A stretch of DNA of 64,000 bases from Paenibacillus methanolicus (GTDB lineage: Bacteria; Bacillota; Bacilli; Paenibacillales; Paenibacillaceae), in NCBI RefSeq assembly GCF_008124765.1, contig NZ_VNHS01000001.1, forward strand, positions 1,116,001-1,180,000, written 5' to 3'. The notes below the pieces were generated by a model. It made no database searches and was not told where the DNA came from. It worked only from the letters and a program-made list of their open reading frames with translations. Each line of letters starts with the position of its first letter. Within the stretch, counting starts at the first letter, position 1. The position numbers were made by a program, and so were the translations under genes. Shown here one piece after another: positions 26,599 through 35,800 of the stretch.

Positions 26599-26613
26599 GT
26601 GAAAACGATCACA
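26599..26613 (-). promoter_or_regulatory. Catabolite-responsive element (cre), near-consensus
   Basis: GTGAAAACGATCACA fits the CcpA consensus WTGNAANCGNWNNCW at every position but the first. It lies 66 bases upstream of the binding-protein start at 26533, where CcpA repression of the sugar operon would be expected. Confidence 0.6.
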
Positions 26614-26693
26614 TGCCGCTTTTTTGGGAGGGGTGGACATATTTTTGGGAGCCCGGCTCCCGGAAATTTTCGCCTCCCCCTTCCCCCTCCGCC

Positions 26694-27101
26694 GCAATGC
26701 TGTCAGGTTAAGAGGGCTCCGCCCCGTTGACCCCACTTTTATTGCTCCCTCCTCCCACCTCCTCCGCCGAGGAGGCTCCAAAGCCTATGCTTTCGAAGTG
26801 CTTTGCCCTCTGGACTCCCTATTTCGTGCTGACATGTTTGTTCGCGGTCGGCGGGAAGGCTTGAGTGTGGCACGCTTTTGTCCTGACGGACAAAGCTTCA
26901 ATGGGTTTTGAAGTCCATCCTAAGACTTAAGCCTATCAACTATAGACTCTAGTTGGCTTTCTCGGACTTTTTCCTTAACCTGACAGCATTGCCCTCCGCT
27001 GATGGGAACCAGAACTTGCCTTGGGGTAGTATCCTGTGGCTGGCGTGCGTTTGATGAGGCTCCGTGCTGACCTTCGCTTGCGTCCGCTTGCGCGGACACG
27101 C
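26694..27101. repeat. Multi-hairpin intergenic element, copy 1
   Basis: The 639-base gap between 26533 and 27173 holds no gene but a structured element related to 54331-54608. Shared blocks are GCCCTCTGGACTCCC (26805-26819, identical in copy 2) and a 39-base end block (27063-27101) with 36 identities, centred on the hairpin GTCCGC/GCGGAC. Smaller hairpins such as GTCCTGACGGAC and GGGCTCCGCCC correspond in position. Copy 1 also has a 19-bp perfect inverted repeat, GCAATGCTGTCAGGTTAAG at 26694-26712 and its complement at 26974-26992, flanked by CCTCCGC on both sides. Copy 2 lacks it. The nature of the element is unknown: a non-coding RNA, a miniature mobile element or a REP-like sequence. Confidence 0.6.
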
Positions 27102-27125
27102 CTTGCTTTTTGGTGGTAGTAACAG

Positions 27126-27160
27126 CAAAAACCGCCGCCCTCTTATTCGAGTGCGGCGGC
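27126..27160 (-). terminator. Terminator of the GH2 gene
   Basis: GCCGCCGC/GCGGCGG stem followed on the minus strand by TTTTTGC, 13 bases beyond the stop at 27173. Confidence 0.8.
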
Positions 27161-27172
27161 TTTGCGTGCCTG

Positions 27173-28933
27173 CTAGTTGCCTTCGTTGATCGCTTTGATC
27201 CGCTCAAGCGCGATTTTTGGTTGGCGGTCGTACGTCAGCAGGCCGTTGATCTCCTGCTCGACGTCGGTGAGCTGCGTGTAGCAGTAGCCCTGCACGACGC
27301 CGGAGCGCAGCAACGGTTGGATGACGCCGCGAAGCCGCTGCTCGAAATCCTCGTCGGACGACGCGCCCGAATAGCCCCAGCCTTCCCAGTCGCTTTTCTT
27401 GTAGGCGATGCCCCCGAATTCGGTGACGAGAATCGGCTGGCCGTCGTACGAGAAGCCGCCGACGCTGAGCCGCCTGTTCGCCGGCATCGCCGAGACGGCT
27501 TTCTCGACGCTGCCGTAACGATCCTCCAGCACTTCGCGGCGCCATTCGTAATCGTGAATATTGTATAGATCGGTCGCGACCATCTCCCAACCGTCATTGG
27601 AGACGACGAGGCGCGTCGGATCAAGCGATTTGGTCAAATAATACATGGCGAGCGCGTGCTGCTGCTGACGGATGTCGATTTGGATGTTCGGCACGCCCCA
27701 GCTTTCGTTCAACGGCACCCAGACCGCGATGCAAGGATGGTTGTAGTCGCGCTCGATCGCCTCCTGCCATTCCTTCGTGAACCGATGCGCGTATTCTTCG
27801 GAATAATCGTAAGCGTTCGCCGTTTCGCCCCACACGAGCAGGCCGAGTTTATCGCACCAGTACAAATATCGCGGATCTTCGATTTTCTGATGCTTGCGCG
27901 CGCCGTTGAAGCCCATCGCCTTCGTCAGTTCGACATCCTGCCGGATCGCGTCGTCGCTCGGCGGCGTCAGGTTGCCCTGAGGGAAGTACCCCTGGTCCAG
28001 CACCAGCTTCATGAAGTACGGCCGGTTGTTCAGGTTGAATTTGCCGTTCTCCAGCGAAATCTTCCGCATCCCGAAATAGCTCGTCACCCGGTCCGCCTCG
28101 CTGCCGTCCAAGAACAGCACGAATTCCACATCGTACAAATTCGGGCGTTCCGGCCACCAACAACGGTCCATGCCATGGTCGTTCAGACCGGCAAGCCGGA
28201 TCGTGCGCGCTTCCTCGCCGGCGCGCACGGCGAATTCGTCGGTCGCCACCGCTTGGCCGTCGAAGGAAATCCGAACCTGCAGCCGGACGTCTCCCGACTG
28301 CGCGCCGGCCCCCGTGACGAATGCGCGAATGCCGATTTCGTTCGCGTCGATGTTCGGCGTATATTTCACCTTGCGCAGATGCATAGGCGATACCGCTTCC
28401 ATCCACACGGTCTGCCAAATGCCCGTCGTACGCGTGTACCAAATCGCCCTCGACTTCTCCTCCCAGAACTGCTTGCCGCGCGGCAGGAAGACATCCGTGC
28501 CGTAATCCTCGGCCCGAACGACGAGAATGTTGTCGCCGTCCGCGCGGAGCGCGTCCGTAATATCCGCGTGGAACGGCGTATGACCGCCCTCGTGGCTGGC
28601 GACCTGCCTCCCGTTCACCCATACTTGCGCTTCGTAATCGACCGCGCCGAAGTGAAGCACGATCCGTTTGCCGGCAAAATGGTCCGGGATATCCAGCTTC
28701 CTGCGATACCAGACGACATCGTGAAAGCCGGGATCGCCAATGCCGCTCAATTCGCTCTCGAAACTGAACGGCACTTGAATCGTCTTAGCGAACGGCGCCT
28801 TGCGGTCGTGCCAGCCCTCTTGCCCGCCAATCCGGTTGTCGTCGAATTCGAACTCCCACGTCCCGTTCAGATTCACCCAAGCGTCCCGTTGGAATTGCGG
28901 ACGCGGATATTCGGCTCTAGGCATGCTTGTCAT
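27173..28933 (-). CDS. GH2-family beta-galactosidase/beta-glucuronidase-like enzyme
   Basis: A 586-residue intracellular glycoside hydrolase (no signal peptide). The N-terminal sugar-binding jelly roll (about 12-180) includes VNLNGTWEFEFD and VPFSFESELSGIGD. An immunoglobulin-like domain (about 185-290) and the catalytic barrel follow. The acid/base is E410 (WVPLNESWG) and the nucleophile E505 (ILVTEFGGIAY), the standard GH2 pair. At 586 residues it is short, of the beta-glucuronidase-sized type rather than LacZ. It starts at ATG 28933 after GGAGGG. It is divergent from an ArsR-type regulator with paired repeats between them, so substrate-dependent control by that regulator is likely. Confidence 0.93.
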   Translation of the reverse strand: MTSMPRAEYPRPQFQRDAWVNLNGTWEFEFDDNRIGGQEGWHDRKAPFAKTIQVPFSFESELSGIGDPGFHDVVWYRRKLDIPDHFAGKRIVLHFGAVDYEAQVWVNGRQVASHEGGHTPFHADITDALRADGDNILVVRAEDYGTDVFLPRGKQFWEEKSRAIWYTRTTGIWQTVWMEAVSPMHLRKVKYTPNIDANEIGIRAFVTGAGAQSGDVRLQVRISFDGQAVATDEFAVRAGEEARTIRLAGLNDHGMDRCWWPERPNLYDVEFVLFLDGSEADRVTSYFGMRKISLENGKFNLNNRPYFMKLVLDQGYFPQGNLTPPSDDAIRQDVELTKAMGFNGARKHQKIEDPRYLYWCDKLGLLVWGETANAYDYSEEYAHRFTKEWQEAIERDYNHPCIAVWVPLNESWGVPNIQIDIRQQQHALAMYYLTKSLDPTRLVVSNDGWEMVATDLYNIHDYEWRREVLEDRYGSVEKAVSAMPANRRLSVGGFSYDGQPILVTEFGGIAYKKSDWEGWGYSGASSDEDFEQRLRGVIQPLLRSGVVQGYCYTQLTDVEQEINGLLTYDRQPKIALERIKAINEGN

Positions 28934-28954
28934 GTGTCGGTCCCTCCATTAGTT

Positions 28955-29052
28955 AACTTATAAGTTGTTATATAAACCAACAAGTGCTATCATGGTGCCA
29001 TTGTACCGACATTCATAATTATCGTCAACTAATAAGTTGTTTTATTAACCAA
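28955..29052. promoter_or_regulatory. Paired 26-bp direct repeats (operators) between GH2 and regulator genes
   Basis: Copies at 28955-28980 and 29027-29052 match at 22 of 26 positions and share AACT-ATAAGTTGTT-TAT-AACCAA. The first contains the perfect palindrome AACTTATAAGTT. One copy sits 22 bases before the GH2 start and the other 40 bases before the regulator start, as expected for a regulator controlling both genes. Confidence 0.7.
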
Positions 29053-29091
29053 TGGATTATATGATGAAGAAAGCAGAAAGCGAGGCTGGTT

Positions 29092-30036
29092 ATGCATATT
29101 CAAGTTCGAACGCCATATATGGCGATCCTGGAATGCTTCTCTTCGGAGACGCGCGTGCGGATGATCGAATTGCTCGACGAACGGCCGCGCAGCATTAAGG
29201 AATTGGCCGATACGCTCGGCGTCTCCTCCGCGATCGTCACCAAGCATATTCAGAAGATGGAAGAAGCCGGACTGATCGCCACCCAGAATCTGGCAGGCAC
29301 GCGCGGAAGTCCCAAAATTTGCTCGCTCGCGATCGATTCGCTCACCCTTCACTTGAAAGGCGCCAAGCCGAAGGAGGAGGAGCGCAAATATGCCGTCGAA
29401 ATTCCGATCGGGCAATATTCGGATTATGCCGTCAAGCCGACGTGCGGACTCGCCTCCGACGCCAAGATAATCGGTTACGTCGACGACCCTCGCTATTTCT
29501 CCGATCCCGAGCGTATGAACGCCGCGCACATCTGGTTCGGCAGCGGATACGTCGAATATCGCATTCCCAATTATCTTCATGCCGCGCAGACCGCCCGGCA
29601 GCTGGAGTTTACGCTGGAGCTGTGCTCGGAGGCGCCGTATTACAACGAGAATTGGCCTTCGGATATCAGTTTCTCCGTGAACGACGTCGAGACGTGCGTC
29701 TGGACCTGCCCGGGCGACTTCGGCGACAAGCGGGCCGTCCTCACGCCGTCCTGGTGGTCGCTCGGCACGCAGCATGGTCTGCTCAAGAGCTTGACCATCC
29801 AGGAAAGCGGCACGTTCCTCGACGGCATCAAGCTATCGAACGTGACGATCGCCGATCTCGGACTTCGGCATGGGGAAGACTTCCGTTTCCGGATCGCTTC
29901 GTCCGAGACGGCGCGCCATTGCGGCGGCGTCAGCTTGTTCGGGCGCGGATTCGGCAATTATGCGCAGGACATCGTGGTGCACGTACATTACGAGGAGCGG
30001 GAACGACAAGGCGACACGGCTGTCGCCGTCTTTTAG
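29092..30036 (+). CDS. ArsR-type winged-helix regulator with C-terminal sensor domain
   Basis: A 314-residue protein. Residues 5-85 form an ArsR-like winged HTH (ILECFSSETRVRMIELLDERPRSIKELADTLGVSSAIVTKHIQKMEEAGLI). There are no metal-binding cysteines of the ArsR/SmtB kind. The remaining 220 residues are a beta-rich domain (IWFGSGYVEYRIPNYL, FTLELCSEAPYYNENWPSDISFSVND, GVSLFGRGFGNYAQDIVVHVHY). Such two-domain regulators occur beside glycosidase genes in Paenibacillus relatives, which points to sugar sensing; this is an inference. AGCGAGG precedes the ATG. It is divergent from the GH2 gene with a shared operator region. Confidence 0.85.
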   Translation: MHIQVRTPYMAILECFSSETRVRMIELLDERPRSIKELADTLGVSSAIVTKHIQKMEEAGLIATQNLAGTRGSPKICSLAIDSLTLHLKGAKPKEEERKYAVEIPIGQYSDYAVKPTCGLASDAKIIGYVDDPRYFSDPERMNAAHIWFGSGYVEYRIPNYLHAAQTARQLEFTLELCSEAPYYNENWPSDISFSVNDVETCVWTCPGDFGDKRAVLTPSWWSLGTQHGLLKSLTIQESGTFLDGIKLSNVTIADLGLRHGEDFRFRIASSETARHCGGVSLFGRGFGNYAQDIVVHVHYEERERQGDTAVAVF

Positions 30037-30109
30037 CGGCGCGGCAGCATTCAGCGATGGAGACATAGAGGCCTAAGTATAAGCGTGAAACTAATACTTA
30101 CCTATATAT

Positions 30110-30152
30110 CAATAAAGAGGCAGGCCATCGTCGTCGACAATGGCCTGCCTCT
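30110..30152 (-). terminator. Terminator of the hypothetical gene at 30177
   Basis: A 14-bp stem AAGAGGCAGGCCAT/ATGGCCTGCCTCTT with an 11-base loop, then TTTATTG on the minus strand. It may also end the convergent regulator transcript. Confidence 0.8.
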
Positions 30153-30176
30153 TCGCGTTGCATCGATGAAATTGCG

Positions 30177-30581
30177 TCAGCTCGCGTCAATAAGCTGATA
30201 ACGGTTGATAATCGTACCCATGCCGCCCTGCTCCAAAATCCAAAATTGCCTGCCGTACGTCTCGCATAAGAGCCACTCGAACGCATGCAGGTCGGGATAT
30301 CCCGCAAGCGCTTGCTCGATCTCTCGTTTGAACTCCGACAGCTTGGCGTGCATCGGCACCGCCTTCGTTACTTCGGCGATCCCGCGGCGCAGATCGTCCA
30401 CGTTATCGGTCAGCGTGTATTGAAGCGTGCGGCATAACCGGCTAAGAACCAGGTCCCGGCTTCGTTTCACCGTCGGTCGCTCGTTATCGTCGTATTGCAG
30501 CTGGATGCGGCACACCAGCTGTTTCATTTGGCTGTCGTCTATCATCGCGGCTTGGCTTCTCGTTAGTAGCGGTCCTCTCAT
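30177..30581 (-). CDS. Hypothetical protein
   Basis: A 134-residue protein of no family I recognise. The ATG at 30581 has AGGGGAAGG six bases upstream and is chosen over 47 extra upstream codons. It is charged and predicted to be largely helical (MKQLVCRIQLQYDDNERPTVKRSRDLVLSRLCRTLQYTLTDNVDDLRRGIAEV), with an aromatic C-terminal part (HAFEWLLCETYGRQFWILEQGG). It has no signal peptide or membrane segment. It is a single gene with its own terminator. The 249-base gap upstream to the DUF2243 gene is AT-rich with no clear signal. Confidence 0.6.
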   Translation of the reverse strand: MRGPLLTRSQAAMIDDSQMKQLVCRIQLQYDDNERPTVKRSRDLVLSRLCRTLQYTLTDNVDDLRRGIAEVTKAVPMHAKLSEFKREIEQALAGYPDLHAFEWLLCETYGRQFWILEQGGMGTIINRYQLIDAS

Positions 30582-30830
30582 AGCCTTCCCCTGTTTCCGT
30601 GTAGTTGGGTGAATCAATCGGCTGTTATGTGCGCAATGTTTATAGTCATATAGTACTATTTCATTCGCGTTAAATAAAGGACCAAAAAAAAGCAAATTAC
30701 CACCGCGATTAATGTCTGCCATGCATGGAAACGATCAGGAAAATGCACATGCGGTGAATAGCGCCCGCGTTGGGAGGAAACAAAGAAAGAAGCGAATACT
30801 TTCGATTCGAACGGGGAGGGAAACTTACGG

Positions 30831-31316
30831 ATGCCAACTCATGCGCCATTGCCATCTTCGCGGCGTCAAGACCGAAATTTGTTGTCAGGCTGTCTGTTCG
30901 GTCTCGGTTTCGTCGCGTTCGTCGACGAAACCGTCTTTCATCAGCTCCTGCATTGGCATCACTTCTATGACAAGGCCACGTCGAACATCGGACTCGCGTC
31001 CGACGGCTTGTTCCATGCGTTTAGTTGGTTCGCGACGATTATCTCCCTGTTCCAACTGGCCGATCTTAGACGCCGCGAAGAATGGAACAAGCCTCGATGG
31101 CTTGGAGCTGCTTTGATGGGGGCCGGCGCCTTTCAGCTGTATGACGGCCTCATTCAGCATAAACTGATGCGATTGCATCAGATTCGATACGTGCCGGATA
31201 TCGCCGTATACGATATCGTCTGGAACGCGTTCGCCGCCGTGATGCTGCTTGCGGGCGCCGTGATTATTCGACGAGTTCCCGCCGAGCGATACGGAGATCC
31301 TGGAGCGGAACAATGA
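30831..31316 (+). CDS. DUF2243 membrane protein
   Basis: A 161-residue protein with four hydrophobic segments. The family motif is GFVAFVDETVFHQLLHWHHFYD (about residues 27-48), with FQLYDGLIQHKLMRLHQIRY later. The many His residues near membrane ends suggest metal or haem handling, but the function is undescribed. The ATG at 30831 follows GGGAGGG. Its stop overlaps the start of the CtaG-like gene by four bases (ATGA), so the two are translationally coupled. Confidence 0.9.
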   Translation: MPTHAPLPSSRRQDRNLLSGCLFGLGFVAFVDETVFHQLLHWHHFYDKATSNIGLASDGLFHAFSWFATIISLFQLADLRRREEWNKPRWLGAALMGAGAFQLYDGLIQHKLMRLHQIRYVPDIAVYDIVWNAFAAVMLLAGAVIIRRVPAERYGDPGAEQ

Positions 31317-32146
31317 TTACTTCGCCAACAGACGCAACGGCATCGCTGCATCATCATGCACAAAGCACGTCAGCGGTGCATGTCGCTCAGGTATCATTAA
31401 TGCTGGCCATCGCGTATTTCCTCTTATCCTTCGCTTATGCTGCCTTGGTATTGGCGGCCAACCGTAAGTATGCCAAACCTTGGCCTGCAAGCCGTTCGCT
31501 ATGCTGGCACGCGGGGATGACGCTCGCCGCCGGCTCATGCGTATCGCCGCTTATCTTTCAAGGGAGCAACGGTTTTGCCCGACACATGGTCGCCCATCTT
31601 CTGCTCGGCATGTTTGTTCCGCTGCTGCTGGTCTACGCCGCTCCGGTTACGCTGCTGCTGCGGTCGCTCCCAGCGCCTGTCGCGAGATCGTTCATGCGTC
31701 TACTCAAGCGGCCGGTCATGCGGATTATCGTTCATCCGGCCGTCGGCGCCATTGTGAATGTCGGTAGTATGTGGACGTTGTATCGAACCTCTCTATACGC
31801 GGCGATGCATGAATTACCCGTACTGTATGCCACGGTTCATGTTCACTTCCCAGCGGCGGGATATCTCTTCACGGCAAGCGTGCTGCGTCATGACCGCTGG
31901 ATGCATGATTGGGGATTTTGCAACCGCATTTTTTGGCTAATTATCTCGATGGCCGGTCACGGCATTTTGTCGAAGGGGCTATTCGCTTCCCCGCCTGCGG
32001 GCGTGCCTGCGGACCAAGCCGAATTCGCGGCTCGCATGATGTATTATGGGGGCGACGTAGTGGAAATAACGCTGATCCTCATCCTTTGTTATCAGCGCTA
32101 CCATGCGCCCGACAGGTTAAAACAATCCAGCGTGACGTCTGCATGA
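31313..32146 (+). CDS. ctaG: CtaG/caa3-type cytochrome c oxidase assembly protein
   Basis: A 277-residue integral membrane protein with about seven transmembrane segments. CtaG-family signatures are HMVAHLLLGMFVPLLLVYAAPVTLLLRSLP, the His-rich VHVHFPAAGYLF and the late MMYYGGDVVEITLILILCYQRY. The family is needed for caa3 oxidase maturation, probably in copper delivery. No oxidase genes are in the window, so this may be a second, detached copy. It starts inside the DUF2243 stop codon. The N-terminal HHH may be a metal site. Confidence 0.88.
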   Translation: MITSPTDATASLHHHAQSTSAVHVAQVSLMLAIAYFLLSFAYAALVLAANRKYAKPWPASRSLCWHAGMTLAAGSCVSPLIFQGSNGFARHMVAHLLLGMFVPLLLVYAAPVTLLLRSLPAPVARSFMRLLKRPVMRIIVHPAVGAIVNVGSMWTLYRTSLYAAMHELPVLYATVHVHFPAAGYLFTASVLRHDRWMHDWGFCNRIFWLIISMAGHGILSKGLFASPPAGVPADQAEFAARMMYYGGDVVEITLILILCYQRYHAPDRLKQSSVTSA

Positions 32147-32223
32147 TTCCCGCCGTATGGTCCGATAATAAGCAGCGTAATTCCGATTCCGAATCCCTTT
32201 ATATCCGAGAGGAGCTGCTCAAG

Positions 32224-32403
32224 ATGAGAGAAGGACTTATTCCTGCTGTACTTGGAACGGCGGTTACCGCAACCGGAGCAGCGCTGCTTGGGAAGAACCG
32301 TCAAGTCGCGACCGCGATCATGGGTTTCGGCGCGGCGCATATCGTGCTCGGCGCGATCGATTTAGTGGAGCACCGCAAGCAGGATCAGGATCAGATTATT
32401 TAA
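32224..32403 (+). CDS. Small hydrophobic protein (59 residues)
   Basis: The ATG at 32224 has GAGAGGAG about nine bases upstream. The product MREGLIPAVLGTAVTATGAALLGKNRQ has two Ala/Gly-rich hydrophobic stretches (residues 5-22 and about 30-47) and a charged tail (EHRKQDQDQII). Similar small proteins with a MREGLIP start are widespread in Bacillales but uncharacterised, to my knowledge. It lies 77 bases after the CtaG-like gene and may be co-transcribed with it. Confidence 0.7.
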   Translation: MREGLIPAVLGTAVTATGAALLGKNRQVATAIMGFGAAHIVLGAIDLVEHRKQDQDQII

Positions 32404-32412
32404 GGCCCTCCA

Positions 32413-32450
32413 AGCAAAACAACCCGGACGGAAGTCTGGGCTGTTTTGCT
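32413..32450. terminator. Terminator-like hairpin between convergent genes
   Basis: AGCAAAACAACCC pairs with GGGCTGTTTTGCT (12 of 13). There is no separate T run, but the stem base is A/T-rich in both directions. Confidence 0.6.
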
Positions 32451-32476
32451 ATTCCATGCGTAATCGGCGCGCGGAT

Positions 32477-32689
32477 CTAGGATCTGGCGCGATGCTCGTC
32501 CATAAATAAATACTTCAGGCTGTATAAGCCGCAAAGACCGACAAGACTGTACACGATACGGCTGATCATCGACGATTCGCGGTACGCTTCCCCGCCCAGC
32601 AAGGCGGATACCAGATCCCACTCGAATAAGCCTACCAGCAACCAGTTGATGGCGCCGATAATGACAAGCGTCAATGCGATTTTTCCCAT
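32477..32689 (-). CDS. DUF378 small membrane protein
   Basis: A 70-residue protein with two transmembrane helices around the family motif IIGAINWLLVGLFEWDLVSALLG. The ATG at 32689 is preferred: AAAGG is nine bases upstream, whereas the in-frame ATG at 32698 abuts it. DUF378 (YuzA-like) proteins are common in Firmicutes and of unknown role. It is monocistronic and converges on the 59-residue gene. Confidence 0.85.
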   Translation of the reverse strand: MGKIALTLVIIGAINWLLVGLFEWDLVSALLGGEAYRESSMISRIVYSLVGLCGLYSLKYLFMDEHRARS

Positions 32690-32802
32690 AGTTCCCATCC
32701 TTTCGGCTCTGTCGTAATTCGCCCGGACGTTCCTAATATTCGATGCCTGCCCTCCATTTATACCTCGCATGTCCAGATCCGAAACGAAACCGCAAGAACG
32801 CA

Positions 32803-32842
32803 GAACAGCCTTGCTTCGGATTCGCCCAAAGCAAGACTGTTC
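32803..32842 (-). terminator. Hairpin downstream of the giant glycosidase gene
   Basis: GAACAG-C-CTTGCTT and AAGCAAG-A-CTGTTC form a 13-pair stem with one mismatch, 17 bases past the stop at 32859. The T run is poor, so the terminator call is moderate. Confidence 0.55.
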
Positions 32843-32858
32843 GCTCGCAATAATTCGA

Positions 32859-35800
32859 TTATTCGCCGCGCTTAAACAGCGCGTAGATCACGGACGCCGC
32901 TTGAGCTCTCGATGCCGTGACTTTCGGCCCGAAGCTGCCATCCGGCAGTCCTTTCATCAAGCCTGCCGCTTGGATCCGATCGACGGCTTCCTTCGCGTAA
33001 CCCGCGATCGTTGATTCGTCCTTGAACGTGCCGTCTTCCGCTTCATTGGACCACGCAAGCTCCAGAAGCTCGGCTGCTCGGAACAAAATCATGGCCATTT
33101 CTTCGCGGGTGATCGCTTCGTTCGCGCCGAACGTGCCGTCCGGCTTCCCGTGCACGAGTCCGAGCGCTTGCGCTTGCGCGACCGCATCCGCATACCATGC
33201 CTCGCTGCCGACATCGGAGAAGGATTTCGCTTCCCCTTGGCCGCTGCCGAACGCGAACGATTCGAGCATCATCTTGATAAAGGCGGCGCGCGTCACTTCA
33301 CTGTTTGGCGCGAATTGGCCGTTGCCGATTCCGTTGATCGCGCCTCTGGCGGCCAAAGCTTCGATGCTTTCTTGCGCCCATACCGCCTGACGAACATCGC
33401 TGAACGTCACATTGGCGTAAAGGGCTGCGAATTGACCCAAACTACCGGTCGAGACTTGCGCCAGACCGCTATCGGCATTGAACCTGGCGTTCTTCACGAG
33501 TACCGCGTTGCCTTGTTCGTCGATTGCGTAGACGACGACCGCATGCGGCTTCTCGCCTGCTTGCAGCGAATACGGGAACGCGATTCGGGCGTTGCCGCCG
33601 CTAAGCTCCGTAATCGCCTTACCATCCGCTTGCAGAGCGAAAGCGTAGCTAACGCCGGACTTCAACTGCGTTCCTTCGACGCTGGCCAGCTTCGCGGTGA
33701 ACTGGATGCGCTCCGGCGACTTGCCGTCGGCGCCCGTCAGCGTTGCCTTGTTTACGGTCAAACTGCCCAATTCCGTCTCGAACCGGATTTCGGCAATCGC
33801 TTGATTCGCTTGAATGGCTTGAATAGGAAGCCCAACGGTTACTTGCTTCAAGCCGGCGGCAGGTTTGATCTGCACGACCAGCTGCTTATTCGCCAATTGT
33901 TCGAACGCGCGTTTCACTTGATCGACCGAGATGGTTACGACCGCGTTGCCGCTTGCGTCAACCTTTGGTTCAAGAAGGAGTGACGATGGCTTCTCCGTCT
34001 CCGCAACCGGAGGAACCGTTACAGGACCTGTCGATTGGTTCACGACTTTCAGCTCGGCCGTCGCTTCCCGTCCGCCGTCTTGCGTAATAACTTTAATCGT
34101 CGTCGTTCCTAGAGCAAGCGCCGTAACTTGGCCCGTTCCGTCGATCGTCGCCACGCTCGGATTGCTCGTGGACCAAGTCACCGCGTCGTTCGACACGATT
34201 GCCGGACGGAAAACCGGTACAAGCCGCTGCTTCGATCCGAGCGTCACTTCAATCGGTTGGAGCTTGATGCCCGAGACCGGCACCGTTGAGAAATAAGCCG
34301 CATAGCTGTCGGTCATGCCGTCCTTGACGGCAATCGCGCGAATGACCGTATCTGCCATCAGTACAATCGGACCGGCATATTGCGAACTAGCCGCCGTCGG
34401 CAGCGTTCCGTCGGTCGTATAATGGATCTTTGCGTCGATCGTCGCCGTGCTGATCGCGACTTGCTTCGCACCGTTCGAAGCGCTGCTCAATACGGCTTTC
34501 GGCGTTGCCGCCTGCTGCTTCGTCGCGACCGGTTCGCCCGGTTCGATCGTCAGCCAGTCCAGGTTGAAGCCGTCGCCGTTGTCCGCAATGCGAAGCGTTT
34601 GGACGCCTGCATTCAGGTGAACGACGCCAAACTCGGTCTTATAGACTTCCCAGCCTCCGGTCGATGGCAACGCAAACGATCCCATCGCCGCGTCATTCGC
34701 CGTGATTGCGGCAGATACCCCGCCCTGCGGCGTCGCGTATTGCAGCGTTACTTTGTAATAGCCGTCCGCCGGAATGTCGACCGCGTAATCAAACGTCGAG
34801 CCCGCGACCGTGTAGCCGAGATTCGTGCGGTTGCTGCCGTATTGAATGACCTGTTGACCTGCTGCCGTGAATTGCTCGGCTTCAATATGGAGTTTGTTCT
34901 CGTTATTCGCTTGATGAACCGCCGAAGGTTCGAACGCGATCGACTTCACGTCGAATTCGCCGCTGATCCCCATCACGCGCAGCGTCTGTACGCCGGCTTT
35001 CAGTTCCACGCTAAGCCGTGCGCCGACCCATGCCGTGGAACCGTACAAGTTCGGGATGACGTAGGTTCCAAGCGTGCCTCCGTCGGATTGGAGCATGAAA
35101 CCGCCGCCGTTCGGCGAGGCCACTTGCGCCGTCACGGCATATTTGCCCGCCGCCGGAACGTTGATTTTGAAATCCGCCCAATCGCCGGTCGCGAAGCCGT
35201 TCAGCCTTGCGTTCGCGGTGCCCGCGTCCGCGATCGACGTGCCCGACAATTGATAGTATTGATTCGCGTTGACCGGACCTGCGCCGATATCGATCGGCTC
35301 GGTCGTATAACCGGTGCCTTCCAGCATGACGGATGCGATGAGCGCCTCGTTCAGGCCGGAAGCCCCGCCGGAGTCGCTGCGATAAGCCGAAGCCGGGACG
35401 TTAATGTTAAGCTTGGTGTTGGCATAATATGGCTTCGTGTTGTCCCACAGCAATTGTATGCGGATCGAGGTTGGGCCTTCCGCTGCCAATGCCGCCGCGG
35501 TCGCTAACTCGTTAACATCCGCGGATGCGGCATCTTCTTCCGCAGACGGTGCGGCTTGCGCTGCGTCATCCCCTGCTGCCTCCTCTGCTGTCGGAGCAGC
35601 TACACCTGCAATCGGCGCTGCCTGCTCGCTTGTCGTGGCGGTCTCGTCGTTAACGTTTTCCGTCTCCGGAGCGGCTTCCTCTGCGCCGGCTACCGATTGT
35701 TCGGCCGGATCCGCGACTTCGCCCGCCACCGCATCTTCGGCTGGCGTCGATGCATCGTCTTCTCCTACTTCAGGTTGTTCGCCCTGCGCCGCTTCATCGC

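Noticed and set aside
30648..30656. Sigma-K-like CATATAGTA on the plus strand
   Set aside because: It lies about 180 bases before the nearest plus-strand gene, with no -35, so chance is the better explanation.
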